Shown: piece after piece, positions 46,615 to 53,705 of the stretch
Numbering within the stretch: the stretch's first letter is position 1
Layout of the letters: each line of letters starts with the position of its first letter
Origin: AC-50 sp035640455
GTDB taxonomy: Bacteria > Actinomycetota > Thermoleophilia > Gaiellales > Gaiellaceae
DNA: 53,705 nt
Assembly: GCA_035640455.1 (NCBI GenBank)
Contig: DASQWB010000130.1
Location: 1-53,705 of the forward strand
Reading direction: 5' to 3'
The notes under the pieces: generated by a model
Databases searched by the model: none
What the model saw: the letters and a program-made list of their open reading frames with translations, nothing else
Told to the model about the DNA's origin: nothing
Made by a program: the position numbers and the translations under genes

Positions 46615-47632
46615 TCGTCTTCGCCACGCCGGCCCAGCGGACCGTCCGCCAGTACGACGCCCGGTACTCGCCGGCGAGCGCCGCGCCGGCGCCGCGCGCG
46701 AGCGCGTAGCCGACCGGCTGCACGACGTAATCCGGGTGCTCGACCCAGGTGGGGACGTAGTCGACGCCCACCACCCGCGGCTGCTCGCCTTCGACCCACC
46801 GCACGCGGATGAGCGCGATCAAGCCGTCCTGCGTGCCGAGCGGGCAGCAGCTCGTCGTCTGGTTCGAGAGCAAGTTTCCCTCGCCGAAGACGACGTAGTG
46901 GCCGTCGAGCCGCCGGATCGGCTGGACGACGTGCACGTGCTGGCCGACGACGACGTCCGCGGCGCGGTGCGCGAAGATCGCCCGCGCGGTCGCGAGCTGC
47001 TGCGCGCTCGGAGCGTGCGAGTACTCGTCGCCCGCGTGGAGGTTGACGATCACGAGGTCGGCGCCGGCACGGCGGGCGCGCAGCCCGTCCGCGACGATCC
47101 GCCGCGCGTCGAGCAGGTTCACCGACCACGGGTGCGGCAACGGCAGCCCGTTCGTGCCATAGGTGTAGGCGAGGAAGGCGACCTTCAGCCCCTGCACGGG
47201 CAGGATCAGGATGCGGCTCGCCTCGGCGGGGGAGCGTGCGGAGCCGGTGTGGGAGACGTGCCAGCGGTCGAGTGAGCCGAGCGTGGCGTCGACCCCGGCC
47301 TGGCCGCGGTCGACGGTGTGGTTCGACGCCGTGTCGCAGGCGTCCCAGCCCGTCCACCGGATCGCGAGCGCGAGCGAGCCCGGCGCGTTGAAGCGCGGAT
47401 AGCCAGAGAGCGCGCCGGCGCCCATCGGCGTCTCGACGTGGCAGAAGGCGAGGTCGGCGCTCCGGACGATCGGCCGGACCCGCGCCAGCATCGGCAGGAA
47501 GTCGTACCAGCGCCCGCCGCCGAAACGCAGCGCCCGCGCGGCCACGGGCCAATGGATGAGGAGGTCGCCGCTCGCCGCGATCGTGATCTCGTGCGTCCGC
47601 CCGGGCTGCGCGCTCGCCGAACCGGCCACCAC
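46580..47632 (-). CDS. CapA-family (poly-gamma-glutamate synthesis/metallophosphoesterase-like) secreted protein
   Basis: 350 residues from GTG 47632, but that start falls inside a signal peptide. The frame upstream reads 'IRPIAKSLVLLACVVVAGSA' from 47674 after a TAA, with no ATG, GTG or TTG; ATC (47674) or ATT would be the first codon. Motifs: 'ITIAASGDLLIHWP', 'DLAFCHVETPMG' (E-TP), 'ACDTASNHTVDRG' (SNH), 'LVIVNLHAGDEYSHAPSAQQ' (HxGxEY), 'VVVGQHVHVVQPI' and 'YVVFGEGNLL'. CapA proteins are linked to capsule or polyglutamate assembly; related proteins show phosphoesterase folds. Confidence 0.82.
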   Translation of the reverse strand: MVAGSASAQPGRTHEITIAASGDLLIHWPVAARALRFGGGRWYDFLPMLARVRPIVRSADLAFCHVETPMGAGALSGYPRFNAPGSLALAIRWTGWDACDTASNHTVDRGQAGVDATLGSLDRWHVSHTGSARSPAEASRILILPVQGLKVAFLAYTYGTNGLPLPHPWSVNLLDARRIVADGLRARRAGADLVIVNLHAGDEYSHAPSAQQLATARAIFAHRAADVVVGQHVHVVQPIRRLDGHYVVFGEGNLLSNQTTSCCPLGTQDGLIALIRVRWVEGEQPRVVGVDYVPTWVEHPDYVVQPVGYALARGAGAALAGEYRASYWRTVRWAGVAKTIKPLPGPGSFR

Positions 47633-47680
47633 GACGCAGGCGAGCAGGACGAGACTCTTGGCAATCGGCCGGATGGGTGA

Positions 47681-48340
47681 TTATCGCGCGACGCCCGGCT
47701 CGACAACCTTCGGCGTCAGCTCGTCGAGTGAACCGAGCACGATGTCGGCCTCGGCCAGCGCCTTCTCGCCCGGCGGGAAGCGCGCGTTCGGGATCGCGAC
47801 GACCCTCATCCCCGCCGTCCGTCCGGCGAGGATCCCGTTCTCGGAGTCCTCCACGACGGCCGTTCGCTCGGGCGCCACACCAAGCCGCCGCGCCGCCTCG
47901 AGGAAGACGTCGGGCGCCGGCTTGCCGCGCTCGACCTCCTCCGAGGAGACGGTCGCGCGGAAGAAGCGGCCGAGCCCGGACACCTCGAGCACGAGGTCGA
48001 TGATCTCCCGGTTCGACGACGTCGCGAGCCCGAGCGGCCAGCGGGCGGCGAGCCGCTCGACGGCCTCGACGGCGCCCCGGAGGAGCGGCAGCCGGTCGCG
48101 ATAGCGCCGCTCGATCCGTCGCACGACCTCGGCGTCGATCTCCTCGGGCGGCTCGCGGAGCCCGATCACGTCGTGCATGTAGCGCGACCACTCCGGCGAG
48201 CTCATCCCCATCATGTCCCGCTGGGCCCGCTGGTGCCAGCGGCCGCCCCGCTCACGGGCGAGCTCCTCCCGGGCCTCGTCCCAGAGCTGCTCGGAGTCGA
48301 GGAGCACGCCGTCGAGGTCGAAGACGACCGCGTCGATCAC
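47681..48340 (-). CDS. HAD-superfamily phosphatase (beta-phosphoglucomutase/GS1-like)
   Basis: 219 residues from GTG 48340, overlapping the flavin reductase stop. HAD motif I 'AVVFDLDGVLLDSEQ', helical cap with 'WSRYMHDVIGLREPPEE', motif II 'LGLATSSNRE', motif III 'VERGKPAPDVFLEAARRLGV', motif IV 'AVVEDSENGILAG'. The SS rather than TN at motif II and the DxDG pattern fit the CbbY/phosphoglucomutase branch. The substrate is probably a small sugar phosphate. Middle of a leftward run with the reductase and CapA-like genes. Confidence 0.87.
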   Translation of the reverse strand: MIDAVVFDLDGVLLDSEQLWDEAREELARERGGRWHQRAQRDMMGMSSPEWSRYMHDVIGLREPPEEIDAEVVRRIERRYRDRLPLLRGAVEAVERLAARWPLGLATSSNREIIDLVLEVSGLGRFFRATVSSEEVERGKPAPDVFLEAARRLGVAPERTAVVEDSENGILAGRTAGMRVVAIPNARFPPGEKALAEADIVLGSLDELTPKVVEPGVAR

Positions 48341-48810
48341 ACGGGGACGAACTTCTGGTCGACGTATACGAGGGGTCGGCTCGCGGCTCCGCGCTCGACC
48401 ACGACGACCTCGCCGACGAAGAGCGTGTGGTCGCCGGCGGCGTGCTCGGTGCGCGTCTTGCACTCGAGCCAGCCGAGCGCGCCGTCGAGGAGCGGCACGC
48501 CGAGCTCGCCTTCCCGCACGGCCACGCCCGTCCAGAGCGCGATCGGCGGCACGCCGCGCGAGAAGCGGGCGGCGAGCGTCTCCTGCCCCTCGCCGAGCAG
48601 GCTCACGCCGAAGGCGCCCGCGTGGCGCAGCAGCTCGTGCAGGGCCGCCTGCGGGCTGACGGCGACGCCGACGAGCGGCGGCTCGAGCGACAGCGAGACG
48701 AGCGAGCCGACGGTGAGGCCGATCCGCTCCCCCTCGAGGTCGACCGTGACGACGGCGACGCCGGCCGGGAACCGCCGCAGCAGCGTCCGCAGCTCCTCGC
48801 CCGTCGCCAC
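48337..48810 (-). CDS. Flavin reductase-like FMN-binding protein
   Basis: 157 residues from GTG 48810. FMN-binding split barrel: 'RRFPAGVAVVTVDLEGERIG', 'LTVGSLVSLSLEPPLVGVAV', 'FGVSLLGEGQETLAARFSRG', 'ALGWLECKTRTEHAAGDHTL' and 'FVGEVVVVE'. Such proteins pass electrons from NAD(P)H to FMN/FAD, often for a two-component monooxygenase; no oxygenase is adjacent. The 154-bp upstream space holds one 24-bp palindromic repeat. Confidence 0.88.
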   Translation of the reverse strand: MATGEELRTLLRRFPAGVAVVTVDLEGERIGLTVGSLVSLSLEPPLVGVAVSPQAALHELLRHAGAFGVSLLGEGQETLAARFSRGVPPIALWTGVAVREGELGVPLLDGALGWLECKTRTEHAAGDHTLFVGEVVVVERGAASRPLVYVDQKFVPV

Positions 48811-48852
48811 GCGCCGATCATAGGGCCGCCTCTGCCCTTCGAGCCGTGTCCC

Positions 48853-48876
48853 GGTGACTGTCACGTGACAGTCACC
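48853..48876. repeat. 24-bp palindromic element, copy 4 (perfect, intergenic)
   Basis: Identical to the copy in nagZ: half-site GGTGACTGTCAC joined to its reverse complement. It lies in the divergent spacer, 43 bp upstream of the flavin reductase start and 88 bp upstream of the antiporter start, where it could also act as a regulatory site or a hairpin. Confidence 0.92.
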
Positions 48877-48964
48877 ATGACCGGCCTTGCAGGCGTTTTG
48901 GCTTTCGGGACACGTCCGGAAGCACGCCTCGGTGCGCCGGGCGATGCCTTGGTAGCGTCGGCCG

Positions 48965-50008
48965 GTGCGCAGGCGGGAGCTGGCGGAGATCGCCGTCGCG
49001 GCGGCGCTCGTGGGCGCCGCAGCGCTCGTCCACGTGCTGGACGCGCCGGCGGTGGCGCAGTTCGTCGTCGCCGGCCTCGCGATCGCCTTCCTCGCCCGCC
49101 TCGTCGGCGCGTCGACCGAGCAGCTCGGCGGCCGCCTCGGCTCGTCCGCCGCCGGGGCGGTGCAGTCGGCGCTCGGGAACCTGCCAGAGCTCTTCATCGC
49201 GCTCTTCGCGCTCCACCACGGGCTCGTCCGCGTCGTACAGGCGGCGCTGATCGGCTCGGTGCTCGCGAACAGCGTCTTGGTGCTGGGGCTCGCCTTCGTC
49301 GCCGGCGGCCTGCGCCACGGGACGCAGACGTTCGACACGCCTCGCGCCCGCATCCTCGCGACGCTGACGATGCTCGCGGCCGCGACGCTCTCGGTCCCGA
49401 CCTTCGCGCACCAGTTCCACTCGCCGGCCGCCCGCCACGAGCAGGCTCTGAGCCTGATCTGTGCCGGCGTGCTCCTGGCCATCTTCGTGCTCACGCTGCC
49501 CGGTCTCCTGCGCGGGATCCTCGGAGACGAGGTCCCCGAGCCGCCACGCTGGTCGTTCGCGCAGACCCTCGCCGTCCTCGGCGGGGCCGCCGGCGCGGCC
49601 GCGCTCGTCAGCGACTGGTTCGTCGGCGCGCTCACGCCCGCGATCCAGGTCCTCCACATGAGCCAGGACTTCGCCGGCCTCGTCGTCGTCGCGATCGCCG
49701 GCAACGCCGTCGAGAACGTCGTCGGGCTCCAGCTCGCGCGGCGCGACCGCCTCGACTTCGCAATCTCCGTGATCGTCAACTCCTCGCTCCAGGTCGCGCT
49801 CGCGCTGACGCCGATCCTCGTCTTCGCGAGCCTCCTCTTCGCTGCCACGCTCACGCTCGTCTTCCCGACCCTGCTCGCGATCTCGCTCCTCTTCGCCGCC
49901 GTGCTCGGCGCACTCGTCATCGTCGACGGCGAGAGCACCTGGGAAGAGGGCGCGATCCTCGTCGGTCTCTACGTCGTGATCGCGGCGAGCTTCTGGTGGG
50001 GCGCCTGA
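48965..50008 (+). CDS. CaCA-family cation (Ca2+/H+) antiporter
   Basis: 347 residues, GTG 48965. About 11 TM helices in two homologous halves, each with the alpha-repeat cation motif: 'ALGNLPELFIALFAL' (~76-90, Asn/Glu) and 'AGNAVENVVGLQLARRDRLD' (~243-262, Asn/Glu). This matches CAX/ChaA-type calcium-proton exchangers, which export Ca2+ or other divalent cations. It ends one base short of the convergent gamma-glutamyltransferase gene. Confidence 0.87.
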   Translation: MRRRELAEIAVAAALVGAAALVHVLDAPAVAQFVVAGLAIAFLARLVGASTEQLGGRLGSSAAGAVQSALGNLPELFIALFALHHGLVRVVQAALIGSVLANSVLVLGLAFVAGGLRHGTQTFDTPRARILATLTMLAAATLSVPTFAHQFHSPAARHEQALSLICAGVLLAIFVLTLPGLLRGILGDEVPEPPRWSFAQTLAVLGGAAGAAALVSDWFVGALTPAIQVLHMSQDFAGLVVVAIAGNAVENVVGLQLARRDRLDFAISVIVNSSLQVALALTPILVFASLLFAATLTLVFPTLLAISLLFAAVLGALVIVDGESTWEEGAILVGLYVVIAASFWWGA

Positions 50009-50009
50009 G

Positions 50010-51470
50010 TTAAAGACCGGCCGCGTGCCCGTCGCCGCGCCCGTCCGAGCCGCCGACGAGCGCGTCGCCCACGCAGAGGATCGCCTGGCCGACGCCGAAG
50101 CCGGACGGCTCCGGCACGAGGAGCGGCTCGTGGCCGAGCCGCCGGAGCTCGTCGGCCCGATCCCACAGGCCCGGCTCGAGCGCCACCTGCCGTCCGGCCT
50201 CGACGCGGAAGCGCGCGGCGTCGAGCGCCTCCTGCGGGTCGGCTCCTTCCCGCAGGGCATGGACGAGCTGGACGTGTCCCTGCGCCTGCATCGCGCCGCC
50301 CATGACACCGAAGGGCCCGAGGAGCCGGCCGTCTTCGAGGAGCATGCCGGGAACGAGCGTGTGGAACGGCCGGCGCCCCGGGCGCAGCTCGTTTGGGTGC
50401 CCGGACTCGTCGACGAAGCCGGCGCCGCGGTTCTGGAGGACGACGCCCGTGTCTCCCGCGACGACGCCCGAGCCGAAGCCCTCGTAGAGGCTCTGGATGA
50501 AGGAGATCGCGTTCCGGTCCTCGTCGACGCAGCAGAGGTAGGTCGTCCCACCCGCCGGGGAAGGGCGGGCGTCGGCCGCGTGCGGGCCGATCAGGCGCCG
50601 CCGTTCCGCGAGGTGCGCCGGGTCGAGGAGGAACGGCGGGAGCGGCTTGTCGGCGACGTAGCGGTAGGCGTCTGCGAGCCCGAGCTTCACTGCCTCGATC
50701 CGCTCGTGGAGGCCCTGGCTCTCGAGGCCGTCGAGGAGCCCGAGCGCGACGAGCGCCGCTGCGCCCTGCGTGTTCGGCGGCAGCTCGCACACCTCGACGC
50801 CGCAGTACCGCACGCGCAGCGGCTCGACCCACTCCGACCGGTGCGCGACGAGATCGTCGGTCGAGAGCCAGCTCGCGGCCGCGATCGCCTCGGCGACCGG
50901 GCCGGTGTAGAAGGCGTCCGGGCCGTCCTCCGCGATCCGGCGCAGCGTGCCGCCGAGCTCCGGCAGCCGGTAGACCGAGCCCGTGGCGGGGGCTGGCCAC
51001 GGCGCACGGCCCCCTTCTGCGGCGAGCCGCCAGAGCTCCGCGATCCGCGACGTGGCGGCAAGGCCGCTCTCGGCGAGGTCGATCGCCGGCGCGAGGCAGC
51101 GGTCCAGGCCGAGGCGACCGAAACGAGCAGCGAGGTCGCCCCACGCGGCCACGGCGCCAGGGGCGGTCACCGACCGCGGGCCGGCTTGCGCCACGCCGCC
51201 GCCCTCGAGCTGCGCCGGCGAGCGCCCCGACCCGTTGAGCCCGACGAGCTCTCCGTCCCACACGAGCTGGGCGAAGGCGTCGCCGCCGATCCCCGTCGCC
51301 GGCGGCTCGGCGACCGTCAGCACGGCGGCGGCCGCGAGCGCCGCGTCGACGGCGTTGCCGCCGTCCTCGAGCGCCCGCACGCCGGCGCGCGTCGCGAGCG
51401 GGTGGCTCGTCGCCACGAGCGCGCGCCGGACGACCGTCGGGCGCCGCGGAAACCCGCTTCCCGGGAGCAC
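50010..51470 (-). CDS. Gamma-glutamyltransferase family protein
   Basis: 486 residues from GTG 51470. N-terminal signature 'ATSHPLATRAGVRALEDGGN', 'AVDAALAAAAVLTVAEPPAT' and 'GIGGDAFAQL'. The autocatalytic cleavage site and nucleophile Thr are in 'GGTTYLCCVDEDRNAISF', followed by 'QSLYEGFGSGVVAGDTGVVL' and 'GAMQAQGHVQLV'. Such enzymes hydrolyse or transfer gamma-glutamyl groups (glutathione and related). No signal peptide is visible, so it may be a cytoplasmic member with a different amide substrate. It is slightly shorter than the usual 550-580 residues. Confidence 0.87.
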   Translation of the reverse strand: MLPGSGFPRRPTVVRRALVATSHPLATRAGVRALEDGGNAVDAALAAAAVLTVAEPPATGIGGDAFAQLVWDGELVGLNGSGRSPAQLEGGGVAQAGPRSVTAPGAVAAWGDLAARFGRLGLDRCLAPAIDLAESGLAATSRIAELWRLAAEGGRAPWPAPATGSVYRLPELGGTLRRIAEDGPDAFYTGPVAEAIAAASWLSTDDLVAHRSEWVEPLRVRYCGVEVCELPPNTQGAAALVALGLLDGLESQGLHERIEAVKLGLADAYRYVADKPLPPFLLDPAHLAERRRLIGPHAADARPSPAGGTTYLCCVDEDRNAISFIQSLYEGFGSGVVAGDTGVVLQNRGAGFVDESGHPNELRPGRRPFHTLVPGMLLEDGRLLGPFGVMGGAMQAQGHVQLVHALREGADPQEALDAARFRVEAGRQVALEPGLWDRADELRRLGHEPLLVPEPSGFGVGQAILCVGDALVGGSDGRGDGHAAGL

Positions 51471-51493
51471 GCGGTGACCGTATCGCGGGTGCG

Positions 51494-52354
51494 TCAGGCC
51501 AGGAGCTTCGCGACTACGGCGACGGCGAGCGTCGCGGCGCCTGCGAGAGCGAGCTCGGTGCGGCGCGGCTCGACGACCGCCGCCAGCCGCACATGGGCCA
51601 GAGTCCTCGCCGGCAGCGCGGCCAGGGTAAGGAGGGCGATCGCGAAGAGTGCGTCGGCCAGCAGGAGCGCCTCGCCGGCACCGAAGGCGCGGCCGGGCTT
51701 CGCGAAGGTCGCCGCCAGCACGCCGCTCTGCGGAACCAGGGAGAACCCGGCCGGAGCCGGTGAGAGGGAGCTGACTCGCGCGGAAGCGGGGATCGGTCCC
51801 CTTGCGGCCACCGGAGCACCGGCGAGGCCGGGCAGGCGGAACACGAGGGTCGCACGGCCGGGGCGGCCGCGCACGCTCCAGGTGCGCATGATGGCCGATC
51901 CAGTTGCCGGAGAGCCGGCAGCCGACGTCGCTCGGACGCCGCCGGGCACGAACGTTCCACCGGGCGCCGGGCCGGAGCGCGCTTCCTGCGCCGGCGTCGC
52001 CGGCGCCCCGGAAAGCCCGGTCTGCGTCGGCGGCGACGTCGCGCTCGGCGATGAGCCTCCCTGCGTCGTCGCCGGCGGAGGCGGCGGAGCTGCGGGTGGA
52101 GGCGGCGGCGGGGGCGGCGGAGGCGGCGGAGGCGGGGATGAAGTCGTCACGGGGAGCGGCGGAGGCGGCAGCGGCAGCGGCACGGTTGTCGTCGTCGGCA
52201 GCGGCACGGTCGTCGTCGTCAGCGGCAGCGTCGTGACCGTCGGCGTCGAGATGGTAGGCGGCGGCGGGTCGATTGCTCTCGCGACCGAGGGCCCCGTCGC
52301 GAGCGCGATCAGGCACGCGGCAAGGCCGACCCACCTCGGCTCCCAACGCCTCAT
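51494..52354 (-). CDS. Proline-rich secreted surface protein with C-terminal TM
   Basis: 286 residues, ATG 52354. Signal peptide 1-27 ('WVGLAACLIALATGPSVARA'). Then a Pro/Thr-rich region (~30-115) with Thr-Thr-Val-Pro-Leu repeats and a run of 14 prolines, suitable for spanning the cell wall. A globular part (~150-215) and a TM helix with basic ends (~230-250) follow, and a second hydrophobic stretch closes the protein. The layout fits a wall-spanning anchor protein; no enzymatic motif. Confidence 0.7.
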   Translation of the reverse strand: MRRWEPRWVGLAACLIALATGPSVARAIDPPPPTISTPTVTTLPLTTTTVPLPTTTTVPLPLPPPPLPVTTSSPPPPPPPPPPPPPPAAPPPPPATTQGGSSPSATSPPTQTGLSGAPATPAQEARSGPAPGGTFVPGGVRATSAAGSPATGSAIMRTWSVRGRPGRATLVFRLPGLAGAPVAARGPIPASARVSSLSPAPAGFSLVPQSGVLAATFAKPGRAFGAGEALLLADALFAIALLTLAALPARTLAHVRLAAVVEPRRTELALAGAATLAVAVVAKLLA

Positions 52355-52406
52355 CCGAAGGTAGAACGCGAACCCGGCGGATCGGTTGCGGGCGGGCCCG
52401 CCGGCC

Positions 52407-52688
52407 TTAGCCGGAGCGCCCGCGCGGCCGGCTGCCCCGCAGGGCGCGGTAGAGCGCGCGCTGCCGGCCGCGCGCCACGCGCACGACCTCAGCGGCCTCT
52501 CGCTCCGTGAAGGTGATCGCCGGCGCCCTCGGCACCTCGAGCGCCGCTTCGATCATCACCGCGGCGGCCAGCGCGTCGTCCGGCACCGCCCGCCTGGCGC
52601 CGCGAAGCCGCAGCGCGCGCGCAAGCGCCACCGCCTCGCGCGCGGCCAGCATGTACACCGATCCTTCGACGACGAACCGGAGCGCCAT
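52407..52688 (-). CDS. Small helical protein, unknown
   Basis: 93 residues, ATG 52688 with AAAGGAAC upstream, a good ribosome-binding site that sets the start. Sequence 'MALRFVVEGSVYMLAAREAV' then Ala/Arg-rich helices, including 'VPDDALAAAVMIEAALEVPR' and 'FTEREAAEVVRVARGRQRAL'. No signal or TM segment. It might belong with mtnA, 26 bp away in the same direction. No family recognised. Confidence 0.55.
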   Translation of the reverse strand: MALRFVVEGSVYMLAAREAVALARALRLRGARRAVPDDALAAAVMIEAALEVPRAPAITFTEREAAEVVRVARGRQRALYRALRGSRPRGRSG

Positions 52689-52714
52689 GACGTTCCTTTG
52701 CAGGGAAGACGGTA

Positions 52715-53705
52715 CTACGCGCGCCCGGCCGCGCCAAGGGCGCCGAGGTCGCCCGTCACTCCTTCCTCGGTGACGTAGGCGGTGACGAGCTCGTGCGGGG
52801 TGACGTCGAAGGCGCGGTTCTCGACCGGCACGCCGCGCGGCGCGACCCGCCGCCCGGCCACGACCGCCACCTCGTCGGGATCGCGGCGCTCGATCGGGAT
52901 CGCCGAGCCGTCCGGGCACCCCGGGTCGAAGGTCGAGAGCGGCGCGGCGACGTAGAACGGGACGTCGTGGTGGCGGGCGAGCACCGCGAGCCCGTACGTG
53001 CCGATCTTGTTCGCGACGTCGCCGTTCGCCGCGATGCGGTCGGCGCCGACGATCACGGCGTCGACGTCGCCGGCGGCGAGCAGCGAGCCCGCCATCGCGT
53101 CGGCGACGAGCGTGCAGGGGATTCCCAAGCGCTGGAGCTCCCACGCCGTCAGGCGGGAGCCCTGGAGCACGGGACGCGTCTCGTCGACCCAGACGCTAGG
53201 CTGCGCGCCGGCCTCGTGTGCCGCGCGGACCACCCCGAGGGCGGTTCCGTAGCCGACGCACGCGAGCGAGCCCGTGTTGCAGTGCGTAAGGACGCGCGCC
53301 TCCGCCGGAAGGAGCGTCGCGCCGTGCGCACCGAGGCGCCGGTTCCGCGCCACGTCGTCGGCCGCAACCCGCAGGGCCTCTTCGGCGGGGTCGTCGGCCG
53401 CGAGCGCCCGCTCGACGCCCCAGCCGAGGTTCGCCGCCGTCGGTCGCGTCGCCGTCAGCCGCTGCGCAGCGTCGTCGAGCGGCTCGCCGGTCGCCGCGGC
53501 CAGCGCGACGCCCATCGCACCAGCCGCACCGAGCGCCGGCGCGCCGCGGACGGCGAGGCCGGAGATCGCGGCGCAGAGCTCGTCCACCGAGCGGCACTCG
53601 AGCATGACGAGTTCCTCGGGGAGGCGGCGCTGGTCGATGAGCCGGACGAAGCCGTCGCACCACTCGATCGTCGGCGGGATCGGCTCGGCGGCTATCGCGC
53701 CACCG
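52715..53705 (-). CDS. mtnA: S-methyl-5-thioribose-1-phosphate isomerase (partial at right edge)
   Basis: 330 codons visible, frame still open at the window end; probably only a few N-terminal residues are missing ('PPTIEWCDGFVRLIDQRRLP' is typical of the start). MtnA isomerises methylthioribose-1-phosphate to methylthioribulose-1-phosphate in methionine salvage. Key segments: 'GLAVRGAPALGAAGAMGVAL', 'ARVLTHCNTGSLACVGYGTA' (Cys), 'AVIVGADRIAANGDVANKIG' (Asp) and 'FYVAAPLSTFD'. No other mtn genes are visible here. Confidence 0.92.
   Translation of the reverse strand, partial: GGAIAAEPIPPTIEWCDGFVRLIDQRRLPEELVMLECRSVDELCAAISGLAVRGAPALGAAGAMGVALAAATGEPLDDAAQRLTATRPTAANLGWGVERALAADDPAEEALRVAADDVARNRRLGAHGATLLPAEARVLTHCNTGSLACVGYGTALGVVRAAHEAGAQPSVWVDETRPVLQGSRLTAWELQRLGIPCTLVADAMAGSLLAAGDVDAVIVGADRIAANGDVANKIGTYGLAVLARHHDVPFYVAAPLSTFDPGCPDGSAIPIERRDPDEVAVVAGRRVAPRGVPVENRAFDVTPHELVTAYVTEEGVTGDLGALGAAGRA

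Overview
The window is GC-rich (about 70% by eye), densely packed chromosomal DNA. Many genes start with GTG or TTG, and many neighbours overlap by a few bases. Gene content suggests a Gram-positive actinobacterium, most likely of the Thermoleophilia (Gaiellales/Solirubrobacterales) type: a secreted protein with an 'HRPSPAIVLACAALLISLGG'-like leader, DUF4349 and LysM proteins, LigD-type repair enzymes and a DasR/MsiK-like amino-sugar locus. That placement is inference from gene content. No phage, insertion sequence, CRISPR array or rRNA operon was seen.

Layout. 0-4.3 kb: a truncated GNAT gene, an MMPL exporter, an alpha/beta hydrolase and a secreted protein. 4.4-10.3 kb: a secreted clan-A-like glycoside hydrolase and two GT-C type membrane glycosyltransferases. 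10.4-14.4 kb: a collagen-like secreted protein, a peptidoglycan hydrolase (two PG-binding and two LysM domains plus SLT), and small CBS, PRC-barrel and coiled-coil proteins. 14.5-19.7 kb: an NfeD/SPFH pair, a HAD phosphatase, an ECF sigma factor with a DUF4349 membrane partner, a methyltransferase and a cupredoxin. 19.8-21.4 kb: an AT-richer N,N-dimethylformamidase-like gene beside tRNA-Ser(GGA).

22.0-31.9 kb is the most coherent pathway. A SIS-domain isomerase/deaminase, NagA and MurQ are transcribed leftward. Diverging rightward are an MsiK-like ATPase, a GntR/UTRA regulator, a solute-binding protein, two permeases and a GH3 beta-N-acetylhexosaminidase. Together they look like uptake and breakdown of cell-wall amino sugars (GlcNAc/MurNAc saccharides) down to fructose-6-phosphate, with repeated TGGTC/GACCA operator-like sites in the control regions. 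32-36 kb: a DRG/Obg-like GTPase, a CNB-domain protein, a small unknown protein overlapping a frameshifted Cupin_4 (JmjC-like) gene, then two Ser tRNAs and a duplicated tRNA fragment. 37.4-42.3 kb: LigD-type polymerase and ligase as separate genes, DUF4304, a second glycoside hydrolase and a DUF892 protein. 42.3-53.7 kb: a thioredoxin-like protein, FabF-like ketosynthase, processive GT2, O-methyltransferase, CapA-like protein, HAD, flavin reductase, a CaCA antiporter, a gamma-glutamyltransferase-family protein, a Pro-rich surface protein and MtnA (truncated by the window end).

The most unusual signal is a 24-bp palindrome present four times: twice inside the LysM hydrolase gene, once in frame in the GH3 gene and once between genes. 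Every in-gene copy is read as the octapeptide GD(C/S)HVTVT at a domain boundary, so it resembles an interspersed palindromic element tolerated inside proteins. A second hairpin repeat family, with an ATG loop, occurs twice.
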